Made by a program: the position numbers and the translations under genes. A DNA stretch of 64,000 nt from contig OX377203.1 in NCBI GenBank assembly GCA_947396885.1, positions 23,625,253 to 23,689,252 on the forward strand, given 5' to 3'. The DNA comes from Heligmosomoides polygyrus polygyrus. Taxonomy: Eukaryota; Nematoda; Chromadorea; Rhabditida; Heligmosomidae. Below are positions 11,193-21,287 of this stretch, one piece after another (position 1 is the stretch's first letter; each line of letters begins with the position of its first letter). Below the pieces are notes generated by a model. It saw only the letters and a list, made by a program, of their open reading frames with translations, was not told the origin of the DNA and made no database searches.

Positions 11193-11440
11193 CCAGGCTG
11201 TCAAATAATTCCTGTCCGAAAATTTTCAAAATTCTATAATTTTCCATAGAAGTGTTATAATATCAGGCCAGTGTAAAAACCTTCTAGAAGGTTCTCCAGG
11301 GTTCCACGCTAGGAGTATATAAGGCGCAGTCGCCGCATCTAGCTACCAGTACAAGCTAAAATGGACCAAGGTCGAATTCGTACGTTCGTGTACTACGAGT
11401 GGCTGCTGGGCAACGACACGGGCACCGCGGTCGCCAACAT
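11193..11440 (+). mobile_element. Mariner transposon, truncated 5' end (copy 1)
   Basis: This has the left terminal repeat (CCAGGCTGTCAAATAATTCC, with one change from copy 2 at 11205), 5' UTR and the first ~27 codons of transposase beginning MDQGRIRTFVYYEWLL at 11361. It stops at 11440, where sequence unrelated to mariner begins. The complete counterpart is 34836-35709. The break marks the end of the duplicated segment. Confidence 0.9.
11282..11322 (+). promoter_or_regulatory. Heat-shock-element-like promoter of mariner (copy 1)
   Basis: TTCTAGAAGGTTC (11282-11294) is a perfect three-unit heat shock element (TTCnnGAAnnTTC). A TATATAA box follows at 11316-11322, about 40 bp before the transposase ATG. 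The spacing resembles small heat-shock gene promoters. Copy 2: 34925-34937 and 34959-34965. Confidence 0.55.
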
Positions 11441-11974
11441 TTTGGGAGACGCAACTCTGGATTCTTTAGAAATTCAAACCTTTTAGTAGACATATGTTCT
11501 CAATTACTGCAACATGGAGCGCTTTATTTGGGCAATTGCCAAGTGAACTTTTCCATACAGTGAAAAGTTCTGAATTAAATTGAACTAAACTAAAATTTCT
11601 GAACGTTTCCACTATAGTATCTTCTTCTGTTACATCTACGCTTTTGCGCTGCATTTGTTCATTTATTTATTCCACGTTAAAAAAATAACGTTCCAAAAAC
11701 GCACTTTTAACCCAATACAACAGCGACATGCAAAAATTGTAGTATGGCTAAAGGAGCACAACAAAAAACTTGTCTTAATTCCTATAGCAACTGGATTGAT
11801 TAGCCAGTGTGCATGTATCAGCAGATGCTTTTTTCTTTCTTTTTATTATAATATTTATACATTTTTTGAGGAGAATTTTTTGCGATGCCATTATAGATTC
11901 TGAAAAAGCTCATAAGTTTTAGTAGATTTTAGTCTATGTGCGGTAGATATTTTGCAGTATATAGGTGGTTTTTG
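11441..11974. other. Unique AT-rich DNA after the duplication junction
   Basis: No gene recognised. A weak 62-82 codon pair of ORFs straddles 11655. This is the first sequence not shared with copy 2. Confidence 0.4.
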
Positions 11975-12215
11975 TGCTTGGTAGCGCAGTTGGAGAAAGC
12001 ACCGGTCGTCGCGTGCACCCGTATTGATGTTCTTGCTTCGAGCTTCCCGCTCAAGCCAAACAAGCCTTCCACCCCCTCCTGAGTCGGTGCATTGGTGTCA
12101 GGCTTGACTCGGAGCGATAAATGACTGAGTTGCTCATCAGCTGGCTACTACAAGCCTTGTGTAGGCAAAAAACGCATACAAATTACCTACAGGACATTCT
12201 GTAGAAGTAGAATGC
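11975..12215 (+). repeat. tRNA-derived SINE-like copy (family 1)
   Basis: It starts with an A-box-like TGGTAGCGCAGTTGG, then a B-box-like GCTTCGAGCTTCCCG, then a body with CAAGCCTTCCACCCCCTC and GTCGGTGCATTGGTGTCAG. It ends with a small hairpin near GTAGAAGTAGAATGCG. The same body recurs at 12520, 41410 (-), 44045 (-), 46030, 49103 (-) and 52725 (-). Confidence 0.6.
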
Positions 12216-12519
12216 GTGACGCATCCCAGATTGAGTAAATTAACTACCCTTTTCCATATGGAGGGTTTAGGTCCAGCTAGGTTTTGTCACATCCTGACTG
12301 TAAATTATGCTCGTTGTGTTGTTCTTAGCAAGTTCCTTGGTGCGTTGACTTTTTTTGTGTGAATCTCCACGTGCAGTATCTCCACGTGATAGACAAATAA
12401 ATAAGTGGGTACTGGATTCAAAAGTGAAGGGCAAGGTGAATATTACTAGTTGCTTTCATCTCTTTTATTACTATTTTCCAATCTAATTGCGAAAATTTCA
12501 ACTACTTCCACGACTTCGT

Positions 12520-12700
12520 AGTGCAGACGCATGCAGCGCAGTTGGGGTTGCGACCAGCTCTGGAGTTCATGGCTCGAATCCCGGTCAGCTAAACCAAGTG
12601 TTCCATCCGGATAAGGCTGGTGGATTGGCACCAGACTTGATAGAGAAGTATAAAACGCTGATTTGTTCATCGTATGGCTACCGCGACTATGGTATGGGTC
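12520..12700 (+). repeat. tRNA-derived SINE-like copy (family 1)
   Basis: It has A-box-like GCGCAGTTGGGGTTGCG, B-box-like GGCTCGAATCCCGG, and then the family body (GTGTTCCATCCGGATAAGGC, TGGATTGGCACCAGACTTG). It lies upstream of the FN3 exons, probably in an intron. Confidence 0.6.
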
Positions 12701-12893
12701 AAATACACATTTAACTTGTTTCTGCCATATTTGGTATAAGTTGAGTGCGTGGTGTTTACCTCAAATGATTGATTACTAGCATTTTTCCTTTAGCGTTCTG
12801 GTTAAATTGTAGGGTTAAATTAGATTGGGGGAACCATACAGTTTCCATCAGTCTACTCCTTATCCTATGCTATCACTTCAGTGCGAGTCCGGA

Positions 12894-13111
12894 TGCCATC
12901 AGCATCGTCGCCTCCACGGACGCGGCCCCCGTGTGCCGACCAGTTCGCCACTTCACCATGGCCTCCGGTTCTGGGCCGAAAGCAGCGCCGACAGTGGTTC
13001 GTCGTTATCTTATCCTGGCTGAAGGGTCAAGGGTCTGACCCCAATGAGCCGCCGCCTAAGGGGATGCGTCGCTTTCATCGGTCCGTCCCAGGGATACGCT
13101 CGATATTTCAG
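12894..13111 (+). other. GC-rich block, probable unresolved exon(s) of the FN3 gene
   Basis: GC-rich sequence starts directly after CACTTCAG (acceptor-like). One frame reads SPDAISIVASTDAAPVCRPV and stays open to about 13036, but no donor with a phase matching the next exon (which needs phase 1) is visible. The composition resembles the flanking FN3 exons. It may be an exon with an indel or a cryptic donor. Confidence 0.35.
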
Positions 13112-13581
13112 CGAAAATCGGCTCGGCAGTCGTGTCCGCGGTGCAGTTCATCTGTCAGAGTCCAATAGTTGACGACGAGTTCGGAGAGACCGTCGAGGGC
13201 TTCGTGAGCATAGCCCTTCTTAGGCCGAGTGGTCCCACCAGGTAAATCGTTCGGCGCACTACAGGGAACGAGTTTCTATAAAAGGCTTTCTTTTCAGGTA
13301 CATTGTTCAATGGAAGCAGAGAACCACCCAATACGACGAAACGCAGTGGATCACAGCCTCGGTAAACTTCGGCGAATTTGAGTGGGAGGTACTAGACTGC
13401 CGCTAAATAATCTCTACCATATTCCAGATCGAACCAGACACCTTCGTCAAGGTCCAAGGGCTCATGCCCGGTGTACAGTACCGTTTTATGGTGACAGCCG
13501 TGGGGCCGGCAGGCCGCCACGGGGAGACTGTCACCAGCTCCTGGACGGAGATCTCAAGCGTTCTAGCTCCGAAGGCGCCAG
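13112..13581 (+). CDS. FN3-domain membrane protein, upstream exons
   Basis: Three exons: 13112-13241 (begins and ends within codons), 13298-13388 and 13428-13581. All are bounded by GT..AG, and the last ends in phase 1. Joined, they form one FN3 domain: VSAVQFICQ.., EGFVSIALLRPSGPTR, YIVQWKQRTTQYDE, ITASVNFGEFEWE, IEPDTFVKVQGLMPGVQYRF (the conserved L.PG..Y.F core) and VTAVGPAGRHGE, ending SSVLAPKAP. The phase-1 end joins the exon at 25521 (starting with two bases, then VPLT) to give a natural FN3-FN3 boundary. The gene therefore spans the intron that holds the LTR retrotransposon. The start of the protein is not identified. Confidence 0.85.
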
Positions 13582-13775
13582 GTAAACGACAGACTTTATC
13601 ATAGCTTCATCTAGGGGCACGCATTAATATGAACGTGGTGAGGATTAACAGAAATCAGACCTAGGACGTCAGCATGATCCTGAGAGCTTTGAGTGTGTAC
13701 AAGAAATTGTAAAAGCCACTTAAGTAGTGGAGGGGAACAAAAATTAAGACAGACGAGTTCAACCCAAAATAGCTA

Positions 13776-13780
13776 AAAAG
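13776..13780. repeat. Target-site duplication AAAAG, left of LTR element
   Basis: AAAAG directly before the first LTR base; AAAAG also follows the last LTR base at 22958-22962. A 5-bp duplication is normal for Ty3-like integrase. Confidence 0.8.
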
Positions 13781-14230
13781 AGTAATAATCTTGGTTATCC
13801 AGCCTCTGGTCATGACCCGAAATCGATTCATCTCGCATATTTATCTGCGATAATCCACAAAGCACGGAACGACAAGCCGGAACATGACTCGGCACAAGAG
13901 AAAACATGTCGACAATACATAACGGGAGATCACTGGGCACCGGAGTGGGGACGAGTGCCGGCGTGGTCGGCGGAAGGAGCCGAAGCACCGCGTTGAAGGG
14001 CTGGCCGGGTCCCTGGGTGCAGTCGCGCGTCCCTCAACCGTCCGGGTGGCAGTCCTCGCGAGTCCTTTGTCCTCGCTTATATAGGTCCGTCCTCCTCCAG
14101 TCCGTGCCTGAAACAAGGAAGGGCAAGGGGCCGCGACGTTTCGAAAGATATGGCCAGCAAGGAGAGAGGCAACACGGGGGTAAAATGTCAAAACGGGACT
14201 CACCGCACCGATTCCTCCTTCGTCCCTTAC
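13781..14230 (-). repeat. 3' LTR
   Basis: 450 bp, identical by inspection to 22508-22957. In element orientation it starts GTAAGGGACGAAGG and ends AAGATTATTACT. A TATA-like CTATATAAG is on the minus strand at 14084-14076. Confidence 0.95.
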
Positions 14231-14243
14231 ATCTCCCCCTTTT
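14231..14243 (-). other. Polypurine tract
   Basis: On the minus strand AAAAGGGGGAGAT directly precedes the 3' LTR. This is the expected site for plus-strand priming during reverse transcription. Confidence 0.85.
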
Positions 14244-14263
14244 CGCGAAGTCCGTCCTCGGAC

Positions 14264-17200
14264 TTAATACTTGATTGCAGCGGGGATGGTCTTCTCGAAG
14301 AAGCACATTTCAGCCAGAACTCTATTGAAGCGACACCATGTGATGATTTGTTCCCATAGTGGTATGACTTGGAGCGACGAGAGGCATCCTATGACGAACA
14401 TTCCGTCTCGAGCCCGGGATAGCGCGACGTTGAGGCGCTTAGGGTCTGCAAAAAACGAATGGTTGGCGTCTTTGTCGATATGAGTCCGTGTGGTACACAC
14501 AATCACAATAGATTTTTCCGATCCCTGCGCACTGTCGACCGTAGCGACGGCCACCTCGGTATCGCGCAGCACAGCTTCACATAGATATTTTTGGTCACGA
14601 TAGAGGCATATGACCATAATGTCCTCCGCGCGGACTCCTTTTGCTTTTAAAAGGCACACTAGGACGCGCACCGCGTTTGCCTCGATGTCGTTGCTGTATG
14701 ACCCAGTAACGGATCTAACCGCGTGACCTCTCACGTTCACGACTGCGAGTGGAATCTCGGGGTTCGTCAGTTTCACACGCGACAGCAGATTTTGGCGTAA
14801 TTCTACTGGTGTGTCGCACCGCAAAGCGTCGTCATAAAAGAACTTAGAATTGAGGCGCATGAGGCCCGCGTGCGGACGGTACACCGTCCGGATGGTGCAG
14901 ACTGGAGCGTTGCCCCTGCGGTGGGCGACATCCAGCACCGACTGTGAGCAGAGAGCTACCGCCTTGGGGACGTTGTGGACGCCTACATACGGTGGTAATT
15001 GCTTACTATCACCCACGAGGGTGTAGCAAGCATACTGAAAGCGCGAGAGAAGTGCAATGAATGTGGCCTCTGGAATCATTGATGCTTCATCTAAAAACAC
15101 CGCACTCCATTCCCGTGAGGGGCGACGCCAAAGGCCCTTGCGTATAGTTAAATTTATGGCGGAGGAAATTGTACAGAGGAACACGTTGGGTTTGTAGATC
15201 CGAATAAAGGCGCGGGTCAGCTTCTTAATACGTGTGGAGGCATAACGCTCCAGGAATAAAAGGCGCTTGTGCTCCCGCGTAGCGACTCCCTCTCCTCGTC
15301 AGTGAATACGAATTCCCTGAGGGCGTTACGATGTTCCGCAAACTCCTCAAACACTGCTAGATCATTTTTAGACATAACTTCTCTATGGGTTCCTGGAAGG
15401 TTCTCCATGAGGGTAGCCATGTTAAAGGGTTCATTATGAGCGGCATCCTGCGAGAATAGCTCGCTGACATAGCGCACAGGACGTATGCTGTCCGAGTTAA
15501 GCTCTCCTATTTTTGCGCATATTACATCTAACGCGCTGTTTTGAACCGCGGCTACCAGCACGGTTTGACCGCTTTTTACCACTTCTTCGGCCACTGCATA
15601 AAGACTGCCGTGCATAAAGACTTGCCGGCCCCGTATGCGCTGTCAATGATTAGGACAGGGCTCTGCCGATTGAACCAGTTTACGGCATTGACTTGGTCTG
15701 CGTTGAGCTCTACGTCGTTTCCTGAGACGTTGACAGTTATGGAGGTGCGCTGCTCTACCTGCTGGGCCAATATATCAGCGTCTCCTGCCAGTACTGCGCG
15801 AGCCGCCAGCCATGACGTCGTGTCCGGCTCGAAGGTGCTAGCCATTTGGCAGTTTTCTAGCATCGCCAGCACAGGATTGGCGCGCTCTTCGACGCTGCTG
15901 AGTGAAGTCCCGACCGCCATACGACGGTGTGGTGTGCTCAACATGTACGACCGAAACCTGGTGGTGTCCTTGAGGAGGAGTTCCGCAGTGATCCCGACTT
16001 TTGTGTCTCCCATGACTAGATGAATTATCCGGGCTTTAAGTATATCAGCCTGGTATGCTCCTCCAACGAAGCTACCCACCGCCCAACCCGATTTACTACT
16101 AACGGGGATTTGAAACTCTACCTTAGCCGGGAAAGCATTTATATCAAGGGAAGTCCAGATTACATTATGTACTCGGTGGTCCGACGCTTCTGCGATGCAT
16201 ACCGCTATGGTCCCACAGGCAGTGCTGTAGAGGGGCTCCAGGAAGTGCATGACCTCCTTAGGACGAGACTCGAATAATGTGAAATCCGTGAGCTTGGCCT
16301 CGATTAAATCCTTATACGACTGCTCTACAAGTCGCATGTGCCCTGGAACGGGAGGGGCGCTTGGGATGTACTGAATATCGGCTAGGAAAGCGTATATTTC
16401 TGCTGAATTGTCCTTAGGCGTACACGCGAAGCGCATGTAGTCAATCTGTCGTGGTTTAAATAAGGCTACGATAAAGGAGTTATCGATGACTTGTTCAAAC
16501 TCCTTAGGATCGCGAAACCGATTTTTGTTTGCGGTGACCAAGTAACGGTGACCTTGCATGCACAATTTGAATGTGCCGTTTTGCCTGGAAACCACCCTGA
16601 TGACGAATCCAAGGGTATCCTTAAGTTCGCGATATACAAGGCCGAACTGAGCCACGCGCCATATGGTGGACTTCCGCGATAAAGTAGCTTCCTCCACGTT
16701 TGTGGGGGCTACCAGATAGGAGGTTCGGAACTTTACAGTTACGGCGAGGGAATACACCCAGACTAGATCACCGATAATAAGGCTACGGAGGTCGACTCCT
16801 CTTTTACCGGTACGAATATTGATGCCGAACTGGTCGATCTGGATGGTATGGAGGTCCCACCGGTCGGGGAAGGGAAGCTCGATATGAGCTGCTTCAAGTC
16901 GTGCCCCGGAACCATACAAGGTTTTGACCCTATATAAGACAGGTAGGACACCCTTGTGGCGTTTTAACCCTCTTACGTAGGTGTGCTGTTCCTGAAGAGA
17001 AGCCTGATCTACTAGGGGCATAGTTGGCAGCTCCCCTTCGCTCCTCTTTATACTTATAATGTTGTCGTAACTATTAAAACGACGAAAGTTTTCAATAGCC
17101 CTTGGGCCAACCGCTTCCAAAATGGGTACCTCGTGACCCACCGTAGGTAATGGCTCTCCAGATGGGTGCAGGTGTAAGCCGCTGTACCCCGCAGCTGTTA

Positions 17201-17945
17201 CTTTCTCATAGTTGCGAACATCCAGGTCGGAGTGATAATATTCACATTCCTGAATCTGTACCCTGGGCTCGAAGAAGGAAGCCCATGGGTGGGATGAAAA
17301 CTGCTCAAACTTCACCGAAGGAACGGTTTGCGGAACCTTATGTTTTAGTTCTCTAGAGGGGGCAACCACGGTTTTTTCTGCTGGTGGTGCCTCCTCGGGA
17401 ACTGCTTCTTGGGAAAGAGTTGCTTTCTCGATAAGTGATGCCAGCGTTTCAGCCGCTGATTCACTATTTTTGAGTCGTTTCACGGCTGGTTGGCTGAAAG
17501 CTCCTGAACTAGACCCGGCAACGTTTTCATATTCGGTTTGGGGCGCTGATTCCTCAGAAGAGGTAATGAGCTGAGACACTGTTTGTATTGCACTGCCAGG
17601 TGGCATTTCTTCAGAAACAGTTTTGTTTGGGGCGGCAGATCCCTCCGAAGAGGTGATGAGCCTCGGTTTCTGCACTAGTTCTAATTTCACACCTTCCTCG
17701 TCAGAGTCGTATGAAATGAAGGTGAGAAACTGCTTCGACTCACCGCCCGCCGAAACGGGAGCGTTTACCGCTACCGCCAGCGGTGGTGTCTCCTCCCCAT
17801 CACCAGCATTTGAGAGCACGACGTCCATCGGTTCTTCATGAACGTTGCCGTCAGAAACTGGCAAAGGAGGGCGGTCTTCTACTGCTAGGGGCGAGAGTCC
17901 CTCAGGTGAGGTAACGCTCTGAGCACTGTGAGAATCACTTGACAT
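14264..17945 (-). CDS. Retrotransposon-encoded SF1 RNA helicase (UPF1/MOV10-type), two frameshifts
   Basis: An ORF of about 1,230 codons in the env position, now in three pieces: start to about 15590, then to about 15260, then to the stop at 14264. The N-terminal ~250 residues are acidic and low complexity with repeated LITSSEESA-like motifs. A middle region (~540 residues) has a GFVIRVVSRQNG segment that may be an OB-like or cold-shock-like fold. The helicase core follows: Q-motif ADQVNAV, Walker A AYGAGKS, Ia-like VLVAAVQNSALD, Walker B VFLDEAS, motif III VGDSKQLPP, IV-like TVYRPH, V VDSAQGSE and VI NVALSRARD. All SF1B motifs are present. ATG 17945 lies 4 nt after CTATTTCAG, a strong nematode acceptor, so expression could be from a cis- or SL trans-spliced mRNA. 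Each frameshift needs one base to repair. Confidence 0.88.
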
Positions 17946-17960
17946 TTTTCTGAAATAGGT
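17946..17960 (-). promoter_or_regulatory. Splice-acceptor-like site before helicase ORF
   Basis: On the minus strand the sequence reads CACCTATTTCAG, then AAAAATG. A TTTCAG within a few bases of an initiator ATG is the usual shape of nematode 3' splice sites, including trans-splice sites. It would give the third ORF its own mRNA. Confidence 0.5.
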
Positions 17961-18226
17961 GAAAGTTTCTTTTTGGAGAGGCTTCATGAAACACACGACA
18001 TATTAGCGATCTATGGCGGTAGGCGGAAATGATGAAATTGGAACTTGATATGAAGGGAAGATGCGTTTAAGTAACAGAGGGATAGATATCGCTGAAAATG
18101 GCGCCCGAGGGAAGCCGAGAATAGGAATTGTAGTCGTCGTGCAGCAAATAGAGAATGCGTCGCGGGCGCGAACTGAAAATTGAAGTAGTCGCGAAAAGGA
18201 AAAAAATGTGTGTGACCTTATGAAAC

Positions 18227-19428
18227 TCATTGACGATTTCGAGGACGGAGATTATAGTGATGCGATGGACTCACTGAGGCTGTATCCGTAGGGGATGCTT
18301 TAGGTGCTTCCTCCCGTTGGTGGATGTAACCAGGGATATGCTCTTCAGGAAGCGCGTCTACGTAATCGTGCTCCTCCGGTACCGAAGGGAGGGTGGATGC
18401 TGGACCCGTGAGATCCACGACCTTTTTATCTGATTTAGGTGAACACGACGGGGCTGGGACTGCGGCGACGTTATGCTCACAATCACCGCGTATGGATGGT
18501 CGACCTTCAGAACGCGAAATTGACCAATCCAGGGGAAGCATAACTTCCGTGCGAGCCCCGATTTGCTGGTATAATTGCGGAAAAACACCCGATCACCTTC
18601 GCAGATTGTAGAGGGGCGAGCTTTCTGGTCCTACACGCGCTTGATAGACGCCTTATATGTTCTGGCGTGCTCTGCTGCTTGCTGCCACGCCAGTTGTAAA
18701 GCCGATACTAGTTGCGCTTTATAATCGTCTGTTTCCGAGGGGCCAGGGATTTGAGGTCGGGCTTCGGGCAATAGTATGCGATCTATGGTAAAAACAGGAT
18801 CTCTACCAAACATTAAAAAGTATGGTGATTCACCGGTGGCTTCATTTATGGAGGTGTTGTAACAAAATGCTACGCAGGGTATAAATAAATCCCAATCCTC
18901 CTGTTTTATATTGATAAATTTGGAGAGAATAGCTTGAAAAGTGCTGAAAGTTCTCTCCGTAGCGCCGTTTCCCATGGAATGATACGGAGTTGCAAAGCGG
19001 TGTTTGATGTGCAAAAGGTTGCAGAACTCCTGGTAAAAATGCGACGTAAAACTTGAAGCCTGATCGGAGACTAATTCAGTCATAGTGCCATATTTCAAGA
19101 CGCATTCCGTCAGAAGTGCGTGGGCGATCGTATTAGCCCTCGCGTCGGGTAAGGGAACGGAAATTACGTACCGGGTGAACCAACAAACAATATTTAAAAT
19201 GTATTTATTGCCGCGCTCCGTAGTTTTGAGTGGTCCGCATAAGTCCAGTCCTACTTTGGCGAACACTGCTTCGCTGTGCACGGGAATGAGGCGTTCGCGG
19301 AAATTTGGCTTCGGATTGCGGCGCATTTGACAGGTGAGACAGGAGTCACACCACTTTCGGATGTCACTGTGCACTGAATGCCAGTAGTATTTACGCAGGA
19401 TTTTTGCAAGGGTCTTTTTCCATCCCAT
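18227..19428 (-). CDS. Retrotransposon integrase (Ty3-like)
   Basis: The zinc-binding region has H..H and CDSCLTCQ (HHCC type) after KKTLAKILRKYYWHSVHSD. The DDE core has D in GLDLCGPL, D in LVSDQASSF and E in GNGATERTF. After an in-frame TAG at 18633-18631 the same frame continues with GDRVFFRN, FPWIGQFRVLKV and PRRVHLNQIK, an SH3-like C-terminal domain. A further frame ends in YNLRPRNR, the usual tail of gypsy integrases. It joins the upstream RNase H frame through a run of eight A's near 19431-19438, where a one-base slip separates the frames. It inserts element DNA into the host genome. Confidence 0.9.
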
Positions 19429-21266
19429 ATGAAAAAAAAGAGAAGAGCGCTATTGTGATGAGCGTCAAAAATCAGATTCTGCAGGTGCTTGGGGACTAAT
19501 AAAACGGTGTGAGCGTTATTCTCCTCTTTTAGGAAATAGTGGAGACAATTGTCATTTTTAATAATGCACCTAGGCGCCATTTTTGCAGCCTGAGTTTTAA
19601 TCGGTTCTGGTGTATCTATGGGTAATTCTGAATCGGTTATAATACTTCGGAGACACTGCAGCAGGTTGTCCCTTTTCTGCTCATCAGCAAAGCTAATAAG
19701 GTCAGGGCTTCCGCTTACGTATGTGTTGAGTGAATACACTATGTGGGGCTCATCCGCCTCGAAAGACATGGGTAGGCTGAGAGGGAACTCGATGATATCC
19801 CGTAGTTCCTTTTCAGGAGGGGAAACACTATCCTGGCTCTCGAGTGCTCTAGAGAGTGCGTCGGCGACCGTGTTTTTTGAGCCTTTAATATGAACTACCT
19901 TAATATTATAGCTCTGCAATTCGATGAGCCAACGCGCCAAATTATCGTGGGTCTTGCTTTTGTTAAGAAGAAACGTCAATGGCTTATGATCGCTATGCAG
20001 TGTTACTTGTGCCATACAAATATAAGGTTTAAACTGTCTAAGGGCGTAGATAATCGCTCCCAACTCGATTTGAACTGCGGGCCATCGGCGCTCAGTCTCA
20101 GTCAATGTTCTACTACAGCAAGCGACGGCGTAAAACTGTTTTGAACCGACCTCGCTTTCCTGCATTAGAGCTCCAGCTTGAGCGACGCTGCTTGCATCGG
20201 TAAAGATGTGAAACGGCTTGTCGTAGTTCGGGTAGCCAAGAATAGGCTTCCTTAATAGTGCGTCTCTCAACTCTGGCAAGTCTCCTGCGAGTCTGGCGTC
20301 CATATGACCGCAGCTCCAGAGGCCATCGAACATTGCCCATCCTTGTATAAGCATCCATTCAAGGGTCCGATGGAACTTTCCATTGATGTTGAGCCGTGGT
20401 AGGCGTATACCGTTGCCAAAGCCACCGCTCCTTTGATTAGATCTGGAAGTTCTACCGGCGTCGACTCTTGAGGTGCTAATGACGTTAACTGGTGGTAAAT
20501 GAGGTTGAGAACCTGGAAAAATACTCATGCTATTAGCCGCATCCGCGAGAAGCGACTCGTACGTAATGGCTTTTATTACTGCCTCATCAAAGGTGGCAGG
20601 GTTTGCCGCCTTCACATGGAAACGCAGGCTGGGTTTTAAGCGATCCACGAACTCGTCCAACAATCTTTCGTTTTGGGCATGCCTGGTTTGTCCCCGAGTT
20701 ACCTTCTTTACAATATGCTTGAGTCTCTCAGCAAAAGCACGCGCGCCCTCCGTTTGACTTTGCCTGCAATCGCATAGCTGCTGGCGAGCTAAACTCCGAA
20801 AATGTGGAGATTCAAAATGACTACGCAAGCGTTCTACAATGCTGTCGAAATCGTTCTTGCTTTCCTCCGACATCTCGTCCACTAGATCGCGAGCTTCGCC
20901 TTCCAGATACCCCACCAGGGTATTGGTCTTGAGCTGGTCCGGTAATGGCGGGTTGACCATTCTTACGGCATCTTCGAAACTGCAGAACCAGGCTTCGAAA
21001 TCGCGACCATCCGCTCCGGAAAATGGTTTCAAGGTTTTTGGCGCGAGCTGCCCGAAGGTCAGGCCGCTAGGAAACGCTGCTACAGCGTCGCCTTGTATGG
21101 GCAACATCTCACTCTCACTTTCACACTCCAAAACTCGCTCCTTTTTAGCTGAAGGTGAACGTACCTCGTCGATAGTGGGAAGCTTAGGGCCGTTGGGTGA
21201 TCGCTGCGAAGGGGTTGACCTGGAACGCTTAATGGTAAAGGCGCGAGAGACGATGGACGTCTGCAA
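19251..21266 (-). CDS. Gag fused to RNase H (internal deletion of protease and RT)
   Basis: 671 open codons. The frame opens with TTG at 21266 and the first ATG is at 21107. Residues ~75-270 are a retrotransposon Gag capsid domain (LKPFSGADGRDFEAWFCSF, LVGYLEGEARDLVDEM, RLRSHFES). From about residue 330 the protein becomes the end of RT connection and RNase H: PILGYPNYDKPFHIFTDASS, GALMQESE, ERRWPAVQIELGAIIYALRQ and LHSDHKPLTFLLNK, followed by ADALSR. No CCHC knuckle, no protease DSG/DTG and no YxDD motif are present. They should lie between residues ~290 and 310, so an in-frame deletion of over 1 kb is inferred. Confidence 0.88.
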   Translation of the reverse strand: MQTSIVSRAFTIKRSRSTPSQRSPNGPKLPTIDEVRSPSAKKERVLECESESEMLPIQGDAVAAFPSGLTFGQLAPKTLKPFSGADGRDFEAWFCSFEDAVRMVNPPLPDQLKTNTLVGYLEGEARDLVDEMSEESKNDFDSIVERLRSHFESPHFRSLARQQLCDCRQSQTEGARAFAERLKHIVKKVTRGQTRHAQNERLLDEFVDRLKPSLRFHVKAANPATFDEAVIKAITYESLLADAANSMSIFPGSQPHLPPVNVISTSRVDAGRTSRSNQRSGGFGNGIRLPRLNINGKFHRTLEWMLIQGWAMFDGLWSCGHMDARLAGDLPELRDALLRKPILGYPNYDKPFHIFTDASSVAQAGALMQESEVGSKQFYAVACCSRTLTETERRWPAVQIELGAIIYALRQFKPYICMAQVTLHSDHKPLTFLLNKSKTHDNLARWLIELQSYNIKVVHIKGSKNTVADALSRALESQDSVSPPEKELRDIIEFPLSLPMSFEADEPHIVYSLNTYVSGSPDLISFADEQKRDNLLQCLRSIITDSELPIDTPEPIKTQAAKMAPRCIIKNDNCLHYFLKEENNAHTVLLVPKHLQNLIFDAHHNSALLFFFIWDGKRPLQKSCVNTTGIQCTVTSESGVTPVSPVKCAAIRSQISANASFPCTAKQCSPK

Positions 21267-21287
21267 TGTATGCTTTGAGTCCTAGAC

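Larger units (their letters stand above)
1..11440. repeat. Large direct duplication, copy 1
   Basis: The sequence recurs at 23653-35083 in the same orientation. By eye I count about a dozen substitutions (e.g. 201, 2369, about 4815, 5043, 8740, 11205), one extra A in a poly-A run near 5700, and a 10-bp deletion in copy 2 near 7030. Homology starts at or before window position 1, so the left boundary is not visible. It ends abruptly after 11440, inside a mariner transposase reading frame. This is either a recent segmental duplication or two haplotypes joined by the assembler. Confidence 0.95.

Noticed and set aside
14264..17996. Helitron or Maverick origin for the helicase
   Set aside because: Motifs are UPF1/MOV10-type, not Pif1. 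No HUH Rep domain, no Maverick polymerase, packaging ATPase or capsid genes; and the ORF lies within LTRs beside gag and integrase.
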